In this document: piece after piece, positions 46,975 through 58,485 of the stretch | Layout: the number at the start of each line of letters is the position of its first letter | How positions within the stretch are numbered: position 1 is the stretch's first letter | DNA from: Botryosphaeria dothidea | Lineage: Eukaryota > Ascomycota > Dothideomycetes > Botryosphaeriales > Botryosphaeriaceae | Assembly: GCA_011503125.2 (NCBI GenBank) | Contig: WWBZ02000082.1 | Span: forward strand, 1,302,001-1,366,000 | Length of the DNA stretch: 64,000 nt | Reading direction: 5' to 3' | Notes under the pieces: generated by a model | The model's input: only the letters and a program-made list of their open reading frames with translations | Database searches by the model: none | Told to the model about the DNA's origin: nothing | Made by a program: the position numbers and the translations under genes

Positions 46975-48176
46975 ATGCCCAAAGCCGCGAAGAACAAGAA
47001 GAACGCCGCAGCCTCCGGCGGCCCGTACGCTGCCGCCGCGGCCAAGTCGAAGGCCGCAAACGCCATCTTCAAGTTCAACACAGACCTCGGTCAGCACATT
47101 CTCAAAAACCCCGGCGTCGCGCAAGCCATTGTGGACAAGGCCGATCTGAAGCAGAGTGATGTACGTAATTGCCTGCCGTTCTACGCCCCGTCAAGCTGAC
47201 CGCGTCCTTCACCGTGCAACAGGTCGTCCTCGAAGTCGGTCCCGGTACCGGTAACCTGACGGTCAAAATCCTCGAGAAGGCGAAGAAGGTCATCGCCGTG
47301 GAAATGGACCCGCGCATGGCCGCCGAGGTCACCAAGCGCGTCCAGGGCACATCCGCCCAGAAGCGGCTCGAGGTCATCCTGGGCGACGTGATCAAGACGC
47401 AGCTCCCGTACTTCGACGTCTGCATCTCCAACACGCCCTACCAGATTTCGTCGCCCCTGACCTTCAAGCTGCTCGCCACAGAGCCCTCTCCGCGCACTTT
47501 AATTCTCATGTTTCAGAGGGAGTTCGCCATGCGCCTGCTCGCGAAGCCTGGGGATAAGCTGTACAGCAGGATCAGCGTCAACTGCCAGATGTGGGCGAAG
47601 GTGGATCATATCTTGAAGGTCGGCAAGAACAACTTCAATCCGCCGCCCCAGGTCGAGTCGTCAGTCGTGAGGATCGTGCCCAAGAATCCGCGTCCGCAGA
47701 TCAGCTACGATGAGTGGGATGGCTTGTTGCGCGTGTGCTTCGTCAGGAAAAACAAGACGCTCAGGTCCAGCTTTTTCGGCACGTCCAGCGTGATGGATAT
47801 GCTCGAGGCGAACTACAGGACCTTCTGCGCGCAGAATGACATTCCGCTAGATGATGGCCCGTTAGACCCCAGTGATACTACCATGGAGGTTGAAGAGGAA
47901 CAGGAAGAGTGGAACGGCATCGACGAGGACATGGATATTGAAGAGGACGATATCCCGGAGTTCTTCAAGGAGCAGGCTGCTGAGAAGGCGAGGTTGAAGA
48001 AGACCGTGACGCCGAGAAAGAAGAAGGGCAAGGTTTCCGAGCTTGTACGGGAGAAGGTCCGCAAGGTGCTCGAGGATGAAACTGAGCTTGCGGAGAAGAG
48101 AGCGAGGATGTGTGAAGAGGGTGACTTTTTGAAGCTGCTGTATGCTTTCAACAAGGAGGGCATTCACTTCAGCTGA
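46975..48176 (+). CDS. DIM1: Dim1 18S rRNA adenine dimethyltransferase
   Basis: Dimethylates two neighbouring adenines near the 3' end of 18S rRNA and is needed for small-subunit maturation. Two exons, 46975-47160 and 47223-48176, 62-nt phase-0 intron; 379 aa. The SAM-binding motif is [20 protein letters not shown], directly after the splice site; the catalytic NxPY motif is [16 protein letters not shown], and [20 protein letters not shown] follows. The C-terminal 100 residues include an acidic stretch ([20 protein letters not shown]) and a KKKGK patch, and end in FNKEGIHFS, as in fungal Dim1. The N-terminal basic 35 residues may serve nucleolar targeting. Confidence 0.95.
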
Positions 48177-48445
48177 TTCCGGCTCTGTGGTGAGGCATGT
48201 TGCGCACTGCTAATTGCGAGCATATTTTCGGCGTTGAGACTGGGTCAAAAAAGGGAGATACTGGCGTTGTTTGGATGGCAAGTAGATACCTCTTTATTCA
48301 CAATGATAGTGCGACTTTTTCTAACGCTCATTACTCGACTGGACTTTATCCGAGCCCGTTCATTGTTTAACAGTTGCACATTGAGACATTACACTTTACA
48401 GATCCGAAATTATCCAATAACCTCCGCCTCTCACTTCTCAAACCT

Positions 48446-49737
48446 TCAGAAAATAGCAATCGCCCCCGGAGGACTTCCAACCCCACCCTCGACATGCAAC
48501 GGTGCACTCGTCAAGAAAAACGTCCACCTCCTCTCCTCTTCGCACTTCTTACTGAGTTTCTCGAGGTCCCACATCTCGCCGATGGGCGTGCCCCACTGCA
48601 CCAACAGCCACTCATGCAGGCACCACCCGGACTCAAGCGGCGGCGGCGGCCACGCCTCGAACGCCACCGTGTCGCCCGCCACGGCCGCGAAGTGCCGGTC
48701 GTACAGCCAGCGCACGGTGGTTTCGTTGCTCTGCAGCCCGACCGCGCAGGTGTCTTCTTGCGTCCCTTTTTTGCGGTCCTCTGGGCCGGCGTTGCTATGG
48801 GGATTTTGTGTTAGAGGGAGCGATGTGGGTTGGGCGGGAGAGGCGCTTACTCGTGCCACCGCACGTAGCCGCTGCGGACCAGCATGATGTCGCCCGGGCG
48901 CGTCGTCGTGCCTTGGTATCTGAGCGTCTCTTCGAGCTCGGCGGCGGGGATCCCGTGGCGCGTGATGGCGGAGGGTGGGTTGCCATGTTTATGCTCGTAC
49001 CAGCGGAGCTGGTTATCGAGGTCTGCGTGAGCTGTGGTCTTTGGTGGGTAGGGGGAAGAGGAGGGCGGAGAGCTTACCCAGTCGACTACCACGCCGCGGC
49101 CGACGATACCGCCGCGTTCGCACCATTTGTGGATTCCATTCTTTGTCGTTTTGACGACGGTTTCGTGGGAGACGCTGTTGGAGTACATTCCTGATTTTTG
49201 GTGTGCGAACTGTATTTCGCTCCGCGCGTGAGCTTTCGTGTTTTTCTTTTTTTCTCCCCCAGTTCCCAGCCTCAGGTGTTCACTTTCTATGGTGGGAAGG
49301 AAACGCACATGCTTCAAACTATCCCACTGGCTCTCACTCTGCGTATTTACGTACACCTCATCGCCTAGCGCCTTGAACCCCAGCGGCGCCAGGTCCAGGA
49401 CTTTCTGCTCGAACGGCTTGCGCCCGAACCCGGGGAACTGCACGTTGTGCAGCGGCCAGTCCAGCTGGATGCTCTCGCCCGTTTGGATTTCCGAGCGGGC
49501 TGCGCGCACGCGGTCGGGAGTCAAGAGGTTGAGCGTGCCCAGCTCGTCCGAGCTGCCCCAAAGCCCCCAGGTGCAGCCTTGCGGCTGGGTGGGGACGGGT
49601 GGGAGCGCGTCGAAGGAGGTGTAGGGGTGCGGGTGGGTGGAGGCGGTGGAAGAGAGGTGCGAGGCGAGGGAAGAGAGGCGCGAGGCCGCGGCGGAGAGGG
49701 CGGACTGCTGGGGCGGTGGAGGCTTGGTGTTGGACAT
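48446..49737 (-). CDS. Cyclase-family protein (kynurenine formamidase-like fold)
   Basis: Member of the putative-cyclase family related to bacterial kynurenine formamidase; substrate unknown. Four minus-strand exons: 49309-49737, 49078-49209, 48851-49008 and 48446-48794; introns of 99, 69 and 56 nt; 355 aa. Family stretches are TWGLWGSSDELGTLNLLTPD, SIQLDWPLHN, SQWDSLKHFAHQKSGMYSN, WCERGGIVGRGVVVDWLRWY, RPGDIMLVRSGYVRWH and GDTVAFEAWP. I chose the 69-nt intron ending AACCAG because it keeps the frame and restores DW/LRWYEHKHG; the region would also read through. The HxGTHxD metal motif of bacterial members is not evident. The N-terminal 55 residues are a variable Ser/Pro-rich extension. Tail-to-tail with DIM1. 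Confidence 0.87.
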
Positions 49738-51737
49738 GGTGGTGGGGGATTGGATCGGTGGCACGGGTTTGGCAGTAGGAGTGGAGATGCGTCGTCAATG
49801 GCGCAGGGCATTATATACAGGAGATTGGGAAAAAGCAACGACGTCAGGGACAATGAGGGGAAATGTTAGACTTCTTGGACGGCTTCCTCGGGAAAGGCTC
49901 TTGCTAATCCCACAGCAGCAGCGGTGGCTGCAGTTCAGCTCCTGGTCTCCATCCGTCCAGATGGATGATCGTGTGTCGTTTTGGCTACAGTCCCAATTTC
50001 ATGGGCTTAGAGCTCGCTATGCCCGTCATGTTCCTTGTTATGAGCAACGGCAGATTCTGTCTCATTATGCTAGGCATTTATATTGATGGTGATGCGCCTG
50101 ACGGCGATGATGGCTGTCGTGGAGAAGCTTAAACTTGATGCGGGGTTTGGTCGGTTGGTGCGGTTCGCCGGGTGGGGTGGTGCCGTCGCTGGTTCCATCA
50201 TGACGGAAGTCGGACCGGCTGTTGAACGCTGCAGGGTCGCGTGTTTGACGGGTGTCTATAGATGTAATCCAGATGCCAGAGTCTGTGCTGCTATTTTTGG
50301 CCGATGCTGTTCGGGTAACAATCGTTTCGCATTATTCGCCTTATATGACTCTTTTGCCATGCGTTCAATTACCTATCTGGTGCTTGAAGGAACCTATTGC
50401 CGGTACACTGTTGAATTGCATTTGCCGGGGTCGAGATGCAAACTCATCCACGCTCAAGCTCTCTCGAGCGACGTGACCTCATGCTGAGCTCAAGTGACTG
50501 TATTCAAAATGTGAAAAGTAGTCTTATATTCGCACACAGTAGGGCTTGAGAATGGATATGACTGGAGAGGCGGATGATCTCCCGCACAATACTGTTTCAA
50601 GTATATGTACAGATCTTCACATTGAAAATGGTGCTATTGGAGGGCGAAGACATTTTGTGCGGCTGTCAGAAGCTTAAAAGCGTTCGTGGGGAGCGTAGAG
50701 TCATCGTTTTCCTCACCCAGACTGCTGTCGGCATCTCGGCAGTGACTGGGTAGTTCTGAATCAGGAAATGAGCTGGCAGTCAGCAGCGTTGCATTCAGGT
50801 TGCCATCGGCGGGTAGACTGGCTGTGTTCGAGTTGCAAAGGGGGATACAACAGATGCAGCCCACGCAGTGGAGTCAGGCAGTCGCGTTTGCACGGCTGGA
50901 TGAGGAAAGGGACACAACTCGCGCATGCGTGCTTTTTGGGCGGGACCAGTGGGTGTAGCGGCTGGCAGCTTGGGATTGGCTGGGACGGACAGGGGCCCAG
51001 GGCAGCTGCATGCCGGGCGATAACCTTGCTTGCGACTGGTCATCCGTAGATAGAGGTTTGCACGGCTCGTTCGCTCTCCGCTGAGGGAGATGTGGGCCTG
51101 TTGCCTTTTCTTCAGCCCGGCTGCCTGATCAGAAGCAAAAGCAACAATGATTATTGCGTGAGAAGACGGACGGGTTCGCAGAAATGATGAAACGCATTTT
51201 CTTGGGAGCTGCACGCTCGGGCCCGCTCCGGCCGCCGGGAGCGTATCCCCACGATCCAGCATCTCCGCGTCGGCCAATTGCTGTCAACCAGTGGGCCCAG
51301 GCGACCGGGATCTGTGAAGCAGCATGGCAGCCGGAGCCTCACAGACGAGGCTGCCGTTGCGACCCGTGAACTTTTACTCGTGCCCTCCGCAGCCCTCGAC
51401 TCCAATCCCGCCCATCCCCGCCTCCAACGCTCGCAGCGCTCTCGCTCTTCGTCCGCGGCTCCCGACTCTCGCTTGCGTTATCCAGCCCGCTCAGCTCGCC
51501 CGCACGCCCCTCCGGCCGCCTTGCAGTCCCCTGCCGCTTCCTGCCCGTGCATCGGCTTTCGTAGGCTTCCACGCGCCCTCACGAGTACGTCGTAGATTCT
51601 CTCCGCCGGCCATTGCGACCCCCATCGCACCATTCGCGCCAGGCTAACGTGTCTGCCTCTTAAGCCGGCCCCCTCCCAGCATGCATCAATGCTAGACTCC
51701 GATATTCATCAACCTTGGGATGCATCAGTAGTCGCCC
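49738..51737. other. Intergenic, no gene seen
   Basis: Two kilobases between divergent genes. Frames up to 160 codons occur without motifs. The last 350 bp are C/T-rich on the plus strand, as is common just before highly expressed or long-leader fungal genes, and probably form the leader of the large gene at 51738. Confidence 0.5.
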
Positions 51738-54700
51738 ATGGCGGCCTTCGCCCAAGCTTCGAGAGCTTCGACTCCTTCCAGAGCCAGGCAGTCCCGCCCT
51801 CCCACCTTGCTACGCTCCCACTCCTCGCAGATCAAGATCCTGCCCGACGGCTCGTGCAACTTCCGCGACACAAATCTATTCGGCGTCAATGCCCCCAGCT
51901 GTAGCTGCAAGCACTTCTGGAGGAATCCACACCGCCCGGAGGAGGGTGTTGATGGCGAAGTTGAGTACCCATGGTGCAGCTGTGGACACCATGCTTGCTT
52001 CCACGAACAATCTACCTCGCGCGCAGCAAGTCCTGTCACGGACCTAGTCGAAGTCCAGCCTGGCGTCTACGTCCAAGCCGACCGCCTGAAGTCCGAGTCC
52101 GGCAATCGACTCAACCAGGCAGACCATGGACAATTCTTCACACCAAGGAGAAGAGGCGAGTTCACCCGAAGCCTCTCGGGGGATACAACTGTGGATGATG
52201 GTCAACATACAGTTCAGGACTTCGTAGTCCCGACTGCTGAGCATGACGGTTCACCAGGGCTCCGTAAGGAAACCTCAGGTCCCCACGGGTCTGGGCTTCC
52301 TAGCATACCTTCGATGTGCCAATTGAACTCTCGTGAGTTTCAATTCGGCAGCAACTTCCACAGTAATGCCAATGATGGTACTCGATCCAGCATGAATGGG
52401 TCGAGTCAGCGGCGGTCCCAGCAGAGGACCCCCATGTCTATGCCATCACCGACGAATGATTCCAATCACATGCCACCACCCGAGGCAAATCCCTTCGAGA
52501 CAGACGCTTTGAAAGAGTGGCATAGGACAGTGGGGCAACCAAGGGAGGGTTCTCTGATCGCCTCGACCGTGCGTTACTCCACCGACGTGGAAAGCGAACG
52601 CCCACGCAACAGTCCTAGCCGCGCATTCCTAGAGGGCGTACTGCAAGCCAGACGTGCTGCGGCACAGACTCTTGCTCAATCTACTCCTATCAAGTCAGAG
52701 GGTGTCTTCCAAAGCGCCTCAGAGCTTACCGCTCCAAGCATAGCCAACACCCCGGAGCTCCAAGCCTACGACCAGCATATACAGGAAGCCCATTCTCTAA
52801 TTGGTGACGTCGTTCGAGAGATGGCATGCGCAGAAGATGAAGAGAATACAGCCAATCAAGGAAATGAGGCCGCCTGTTCCCCGACGCAGCCAAACACATC
52901 GCAGGTGAGCTCAAGAGCTCCAAGCAACAAGACCCTGGCCACCTGGGCGGAATCCGAGAGCTCTCTCCAGAGATACGTGCCTTCAGCGCTTCGCAGACTC
53001 GCGCCTCAGTTGCTTGCCCTTCAAAAACATCTTGCGTCTCAACCAAGTATTTCAACAACCATACGGAACATCTCTGATCGCCTCTGGATGCTCGAAAATG
53101 CTTCTTTCCAGCATGTTCCGGCGGAGGAGATCAACGACAAGTTTGAGCTCATGGATGGTCGAATTCTTGACGCTGAGTATCGTCTCAATGAGCTCGAACA
53201 ACAGTACAACATGATTCAAGAGGAGAAAGAAGAGAGAGCAAATGCAGAGCCAGAGTCATCCCAAGAAGATACGGCTAGTCATAAGGCCATCACGTACCAG
53301 ATCCTGGACCAAGATAACAAGTATGCCAGAATATCTGAGATCGAGCAACGACTCGAGGATTTGGAAGCTGCAGTCCCCTCTGATGCGAATCCTTGGGAGA
53401 TTGAAGTTGTCCTGCTGCCTTGGGGAAGGGATCTCCACGGCATTTGGTACACCCAGGATGAGCTGGATAATCTTCCGCACTACAACCACTCCATCTCCGA
53501 ATCGTCTCAGCAATCGGACAATATGCAGTTCCGCCGCCGTCGTTCTTCAAGCTCACTTTCACGGAGCAAGGATATTCAACTTAGTAGCGGGACCGATGAA
53601 GAACAGCGCCTGTACCCGCGAGCATGCGGATCAAAGGGCAAAGCCTGGTATCGTCTCAAGAGCCGAGGTTTGATCAAGACGGTCACTATCAGAGAACCAG
53701 CAGCCCGGCACATATTGACGGCCATTGCTGAGGCGTTTGGTGACCATGCTCTGGAGAGCGAGACGGACGATTCCCAGCTCACTGAGGACAGCGAGATGAC
53801 CGATACACCTGATGACGAGAGCCTTGGCCTGAGAGCTCCAGTGGTGCCACTTCGGAAGATCCGTCGTGATCCTCAGCTGCTGTTCTTAGGACCTTCTGAA
53901 ATGGTGACCCCTTCCCTCTGGAACGCACAGTTTCTGTCATCTGGTATGATCCACTTCGCCAGCGGCAAGAGGCGACTCTTTGTCACTACAAAAGAAGCCT
54001 ATCATCAATCCAGCAATGAAAGCTTGGCCTGGACATGGCAGAGCATCAGGGCCTTGCCTCGCGTCCCTATTCATTTACCTGCTGAAATTGATGCCCATGT
54101 TACCGAAGATTCAGAGGAACCGTGGTGGCTCTGGGATCCACAGTACGACGCAAGCGATGTAGTGTCCGCCGCCGATTCTTCCGACAACTCTCAATCCAGT
54201 AACTCGTCTTTCAGCTCTAGCAATTCATTGCCCATGCGCACATCAACAGAGAAATCGCCAAGTTCGAGATGTGCGAGCATCTTCGCCGGCCATGGAGGCC
54301 AGGAAAGCTCAAGATCTCAACCTTTGCCTCCACGACCACCCCGGTCCCTCAAACGCACTGTGTCAGCGCCGACAACCCAAGTGTCGACATCAACCCGCCG
54401 TGCCAAGCGCTCCGCTGACGAAGGGCCATTGTCTGACTCTGATGAAGGCTACAGCGTGGCACAAGCCGCTCTATCCATTCACAGAGACTCCATTAAGCGC
54501 CGGCGCACGAGTCGCTCGCTAAGTAATGAGAGTATCGCATCTCAGGACGCCGATGACACGGCTGCCGGACCGGCACGTTACTTTAACGAGCAAAACCCCA
54601 CACCTCGCCCGACACCGACAACTGAACAGGCTTTCTCATACCTAGCACAAGGGGGGGAGGTCGATCTAAAGAAGCTAGGCGCCTCGGCGAACTGGTCCAA

Positions 54701-55154
54701 AGGCGTCAGTAGGAGCGGTAGCGATGCGTACAACACACCGGCAAGCTACAGCCCTAGAACACGGCCGCCGTCATTCGCTCCCAATTTCTCGGACACTGAG
54801 CCCGACAGTGACGAGGATGATGCGTCGGACAACAGCGAAGATGCCGGAACCGAGGTGGATGATGATGCCGCGGAGTCAACAAGACGCGAGGTCCGGGATA
54901 AGAAGCGGGCCCCTCGTACGAAGCCAGATTTGGAGGGTTATGGCGACGAGGAGATGACGGATGCGCACGATGAGTGGAATGGAATTTCCTCGCTCGATAA
55001 CAGCCAGGATGCGGGTTCTGTCGACTTGATCAAGCACCGGAGCGACATCAAGCAGGAGGATGACGATGCGCTGGAGCAAACCATGTACGCCCATCCCAAA
55101 TTTCGTCCGCCTGTTGCACTGCCCAGGTATACGGAAAGAGGGGGCCGGGTGTGA
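51738..55154 (+). CDS. Large protein of unknown function with cysteine-rich N-terminus
   Basis: Single exon, 1138 aa; I cannot name the family. Residues 28-90 hold a Cys/His cluster: SCSCKHFWRNP, then PWCSCGHHACFHEQ, spacing that suggests zinc binding. About 440-530 is helical and probably coiled (NDKFELMDGRILDAEYRLNE, IEQRLEDLEAAV). About 555-800 looks ordered: NPWEIEVVLLPWGRDLHGIW, AWYRLKSRGLIKTVTIREPA, LRKIRRDPQLLFLGPSEMVT, SGMIHFASGKRRLFVTTKEA. The rest is polar and acidic, with basic patches RRAKRS and IKRRRTSRS that may be nuclear signals. The composition recalls chromatin or transcription regulators, but that is inference. The ATG at 51738 is the first in a long frame with good codon bias. 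Confidence 0.85.
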   Translation: MAAFAQASRASTPSRARQSRPPTLLRSHSSQIKILPDGSCNFRDTNLFGVNAPSCSCKHFWRNPHRPEEGVDGEVEYPWCSCGHHACFHEQSTSRAASPVTDLVEVQPGVYVQADRLKSESGNRLNQADHGQFFTPRRRGEFTRSLSGDTTVDDGQHTVQDFVVPTAEHDGSPGLRKETSGPHGSGLPSIPSMCQLNSREFQFGSNFHSNANDGTRSSMNGSSQRRSQQRTPMSMPSPTNDSNHMPPPEANPFETDALKEWHRTVGQPREGSLIASTVRYSTDVESERPRNSPSRAFLEGVLQARRAAAQTLAQSTPIKSEGVFQSASELTAPSIANTPELQAYDQHIQEAHSLIGDVVREMACAEDEENTANQGNEAACSPTQPNTSQVSSRAPSNKTLATWAESESSLQRYVPSALRRLAPQLLALQKHLASQPSISTTIRNISDRLWMLENASFQHVPAEEINDKFELMDGRILDAEYRLNELEQQYNMIQEEKEERANAEPESSQEDTASHKAITYQILDQDNKYARISEIEQRLEDLEAAVPSDANPWEIEVVLLPWGRDLHGIWYTQDELDNLPHYNHSISESSQQSDNMQFRRRRSSSSLSRSKDIQLSSGTDEEQRLYPRACGSKGKAWYRLKSRGLIKTVTIREPAARHILTAIAEAFGDHALESETDDSQLTEDSEMTDTPDDESLGLRAPVVPLRKIRRDPQLLFLGPSEMVTPSLWNAQFLSSGMIHFASGKRRLFVTTKEAYHQSSNESLAWTWQSIRALPRVPIHLPAEIDAHVTEDSEEPWWLWDPQYDASDVVSAADSSDNSQSSNSSFSSSNSLPMRTSTEKSPSSRCASIFAGHGGQESSRSQPLPPRPPRSLKRTVSAPTTQVSTSTRRAKRSADEGPLSDSDEGYSVAQAALSIHRDSIKRRRTSRSLSNESIASQDADDTAAGPARYFNEQNPTPRPTPTTEQAFSYLAQGGEVDLKKLGASANWSKGVSRSGSDAYNTPASYSPRTRPPSFAPNFSDTEPDSDEDDASDNSEDAGTEVDDDAAESTRREVRDKKRAPRTKPDLEGYGDEEMTDAHDEWNGISSLDNSQDAGSVDLIKHRSDIKQEDDDALEQTMYAHPKFRPPVALPRYTERGGRV

Positions 55155-56038
55155 TGCTCGCGGGGAGTAGTCCGTTTTGCCCTGAGCCGTTTTGCTGACT
55201 CGTCATTCCGTAAATGTAGAGAGTGGCTGGCCTAGGCGTTTGGGTGTCTTCATATACCCGTTTCAGCTCAGCGTCGTTGCTGAAAGCTGGTTGATTCCGG
55301 CTGTCCTCTTCACTCTTGCTCGTACACATCAAGCGGGTGTTCTTGCACGGCGTTTATTTGTTTTGGTCATGCTATTTTTTCTTCCCTTTGGATGGATTGC
55401 GTATATCCCTGGATTCTTTGTCTTTCGAGGAGCGAACCTGTGTGGGTTCCATCATCTCGACTCACTGTGTACAGATATTTGTGTTGATGATTTGCGATTT
55501 TTAGGATTTTCTTTTTTGGCGGAGCGAACAAAATACTAAGCGAGGTCTGTTTTTTGACGGCGTTGGATTTTTTTTTTTTTTGGTCTAGCTTCCTGCAGAT
55601 GTTTGTTCTTTGTAGATGAGAGGACTATGTCGAGGGGACGGACATACACGGGTGATGGGGCGTAGAAGAGCAGGCAGCATCTCTCCGCACACTCTATTGC
55701 ATGTATATATATACCCAGACCCGACTCTTGAGGAAAGGGGGAGAGTGGTGGAGGCGGTTGAACCAATCTACACTTGAATATTTTCAAACGTTGCCAGATG
55801 AATCGACGCTGAGTTATTACACACGACCAGCGATTGGTGGCCAATAGGCTGCACCTTGTGGGTAGTACAGAGTGCAGAGTGTGCGAGGGCGAACTGCGAT
55901 GGCGCTGACGCAGATTGGTCGTAAGCGGAGGGCAGCAGAGAAGGAAATGGTCACGAGACAAGGTGACGAAGAACGAAGGGTTACGACTGGCTTTTTTGTC
56001 ATCCGCTAGAAATGCAGGGATCTTTCCGTCTTTGATGC
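55155..56038. other. Intergenic, no gene seen
   Basis: About 880 bp downstream of the large gene. T-rich runs near 55568 look like 3' UTR sequence. Nothing else seen. Confidence 0.5.
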
Positions 56039-57440
56039 ATGCACGCCGAATTTGAGCCGGAAACATCAGAGGCTCAACTCATGTGGACCTGCAATCCATT
56101 CGCTGAATTGACAGGAACTAAACTGCTAGGTAAGACGCCGCCTACCTATTTTAACACAACCTTTACATTGTCCACATCGGGATCATCTCTGAACCCGAAG
56201 GAAAATATATCCGGTCTCGACGTCGTCGGCGCCATCGCTAGCGCGTTACAACTCCTCAGTACACGTAAACGCTCCTTAAATGAAGCGGTAAGTACCTAAA
56301 AGCCATGCACGAGGCAGAAGAGGCAATCCTGAAAGGCTTTGCTGAACTCGAGCGGGATAAAAGCTGCCTTCGTCTGTGCATCCTCGGCACTTACGGAGCC
56401 TTCATAAGTTGCGTTGACAGGGATATCGCAGAGGGGATCTCTTAACTCCAAGGCCAGGCTAACAAGCTTAAGAGAGCAATAGCTTGGTTTGTCGAACAGG
56501 AATTTTTGCGACACTATATCATTACTTGGCGGGATATTCTCTTACAAGTCGCAATCACCGTTCGTACCGGTATGTCTTCTCCAGATATATTCACGGCTGG
56601 GCCAGCCAGAGCCATGCCCAATACAAATCAGTCTCAAGCGGTGGCATATACACCGGTCGGAAAACATCCCACTTCCAAGCCCCGCAAGTTAGCTTGGGTT
56701 AAGACTAATATCGGGGTGACGCTGATGCGCCTGGTTCGTCACTACCGGCCTGCGATGGTGGCCTTAGATGAGGTAAGCAATTTTCAGTGTGTGTAAATTG
56801 CACAACATTGGCAATGGCTGACCTGGCGAGGTTCATGAAGCCGAAGGAAGACTTCCATAGGCCTGTGGAAGTGAACCGCAAATTTCGCAACGGAGACTAC
56901 CGCGATCGTATCCCCGCAGACATTTTGTTCGACACACAACTTCGCCAGCCAGAGGTGGCTTGAAATACACGATATTCGATATAAATTCTTGGAAGAAGAG
57001 GGAATCGTCCACTTTGGCTCCAAGGGTATCCATGTTGCGGGCGTGGTCACACTGCAATGGACGGGCAGACCGGGAAGCTACCAGAAACAGGCCGTGTACC
57101 TCAAGCACACGACCGTCGAGTGCGAATTCCTCGTACTCTCGAATCCGCACTTCGATTTGATTGTTGGTGCTGAGACACTTCTGGACGAGGGTTTGCTCTC
57201 GAACCCAAGGCGCTGTTCGCAGAGAATGTGAAGAGGATCCAAGGAGGGAATTCTTGCGAACTTCCACAGAAGAATGGTGCGTCCGCAGGCTAATTCACGA
57301 ACCCACGTACTAAGACATTCATAGAAACGAAGACGAGAGAGGCGAAGGATAGCAAAGAAATCAACAAGGACTTGGTAAGATTGGCACGACAACAGAGCGA
57401 GAGCAAGAACAAGAGTTCTTCCTCAACAGAAAGGCCCTAA
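56039..57440 (+). pseudogene. Relic of a fungal gene with retropepsin-like segment
   Basis: Coding-like segments on the plus strand lie in order but in broken frames. The first has GLDVVGAIASALQLLSTRKR, like the N-terminus of many fungal STAND-type proteins, and ends at a GTAAGT donor (56289). The second has ILKGFAELERDKSCLRLCIL, a TAA at 56443-56445, then QANKLKRAIAWFVEQEFLRH. The third has VEVNRKFRNGDYRDRIPADI followed by LFDTQL, which resembles the DT motif region of retropepsin-like proteases. At 56940 the frame shifts by one base into FASQRWLEIHDIRYKFLEEE and FLVLSNPHFDLIVGAETLLD, and shifts again near 57206 into KALFAENVKRIQGG. A last piece ends STERP at 57440. Undetected introns could explain part of this. 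Confidence 0.45.
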
Positions 57441-58485
57441 GGGACAAGTCCCACGCTCTTCGAATACCATGCCCCTTGCAGGCACGTCACTAGCCGGTAT
57501 AAAATCTCGCCTATCAGTGTTTAACATCTGTTTACGGAAGCGGTCCATCCTGAGAGATTTCGGATGAATTGGTCGAGTTGTAAGTTGATCCAGCAGCCGA
57601 TGCCCGGGCTGAAAATTGACGCGACTCCTGGCTTGATGTAGCTGTTCCGAGCTCGCTCAACTCTGGATTTGCTTGAACCTCCGTGCATGGCTCTCTCCGA
57701 TTAGCACTGCCGACTTGGATGCTTTGCAGTGGATGAACGTATGGTTCATGACCATCCATGCCTGTTGCGCAATTCTGTGAGGTCAAGTAGAGTTTGGCAG
57801 TAATGAATTTAATATCATGGGTGAGTTGGGCAGGACCAGCATATGTAAAGTCGTATCCGCAGATCTCTTCATCATTCCCTTCGACTGGAGCTTGAAAAGA
57901 GTGGGGCGAACAAGGCTGTCGATAAGTAAGCCTTGTGCGGTAGGCAGATATGCAGACCTAACGTGGCAGCTGCAAGAGGATTACCGAAGTGCGCCTGACT
58001 TCTCTGCAGCGCTTTAGTGCTCCGCGGAGGAGTTGCTGGCGAAATTCAATCGCGAGACTGCACACATGCGTGCAAACAAGACTTGTCGGGCCCTTTGTGG
58101 GGTTGAATGGGCCCCGCCATCGGTCTCGCGGTGACGCAGGATCAGGATATTCCGGATCGCAGCATTTGGGGATAGTGTATTTTCCTCGCCAGCACCTCTC
58201 ATTCTCAGCCTTGCGGCGCCAACGCTACACACCTAATGCATCTTTTTCAGCATTATCTGTCCTCGTAAAATCTTAATCTTTTATCAGAGAACCTGTCCGA
58301 TAAATCCACTCATGCTCTAATAAAAAGAAGCTTTATTCACCGTACTACGCCATGGTCCCATGGAGCTTCCACTATATCGACAAGCCTGTTAACACGAAAT
58401 TTGGCCCTATGAGTATTTTTGGGTGAAAATCTCTTTAGGTGGTATTACCGACTCCTCAGGACGGTTTCACTACCGCTGCATATTC
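57441..58485. other. Intergenic, no gene seen
   Basis: About 1 kb between the relic and the SDR gene. Only short frames without motifs on both strands. Confidence 0.5.
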
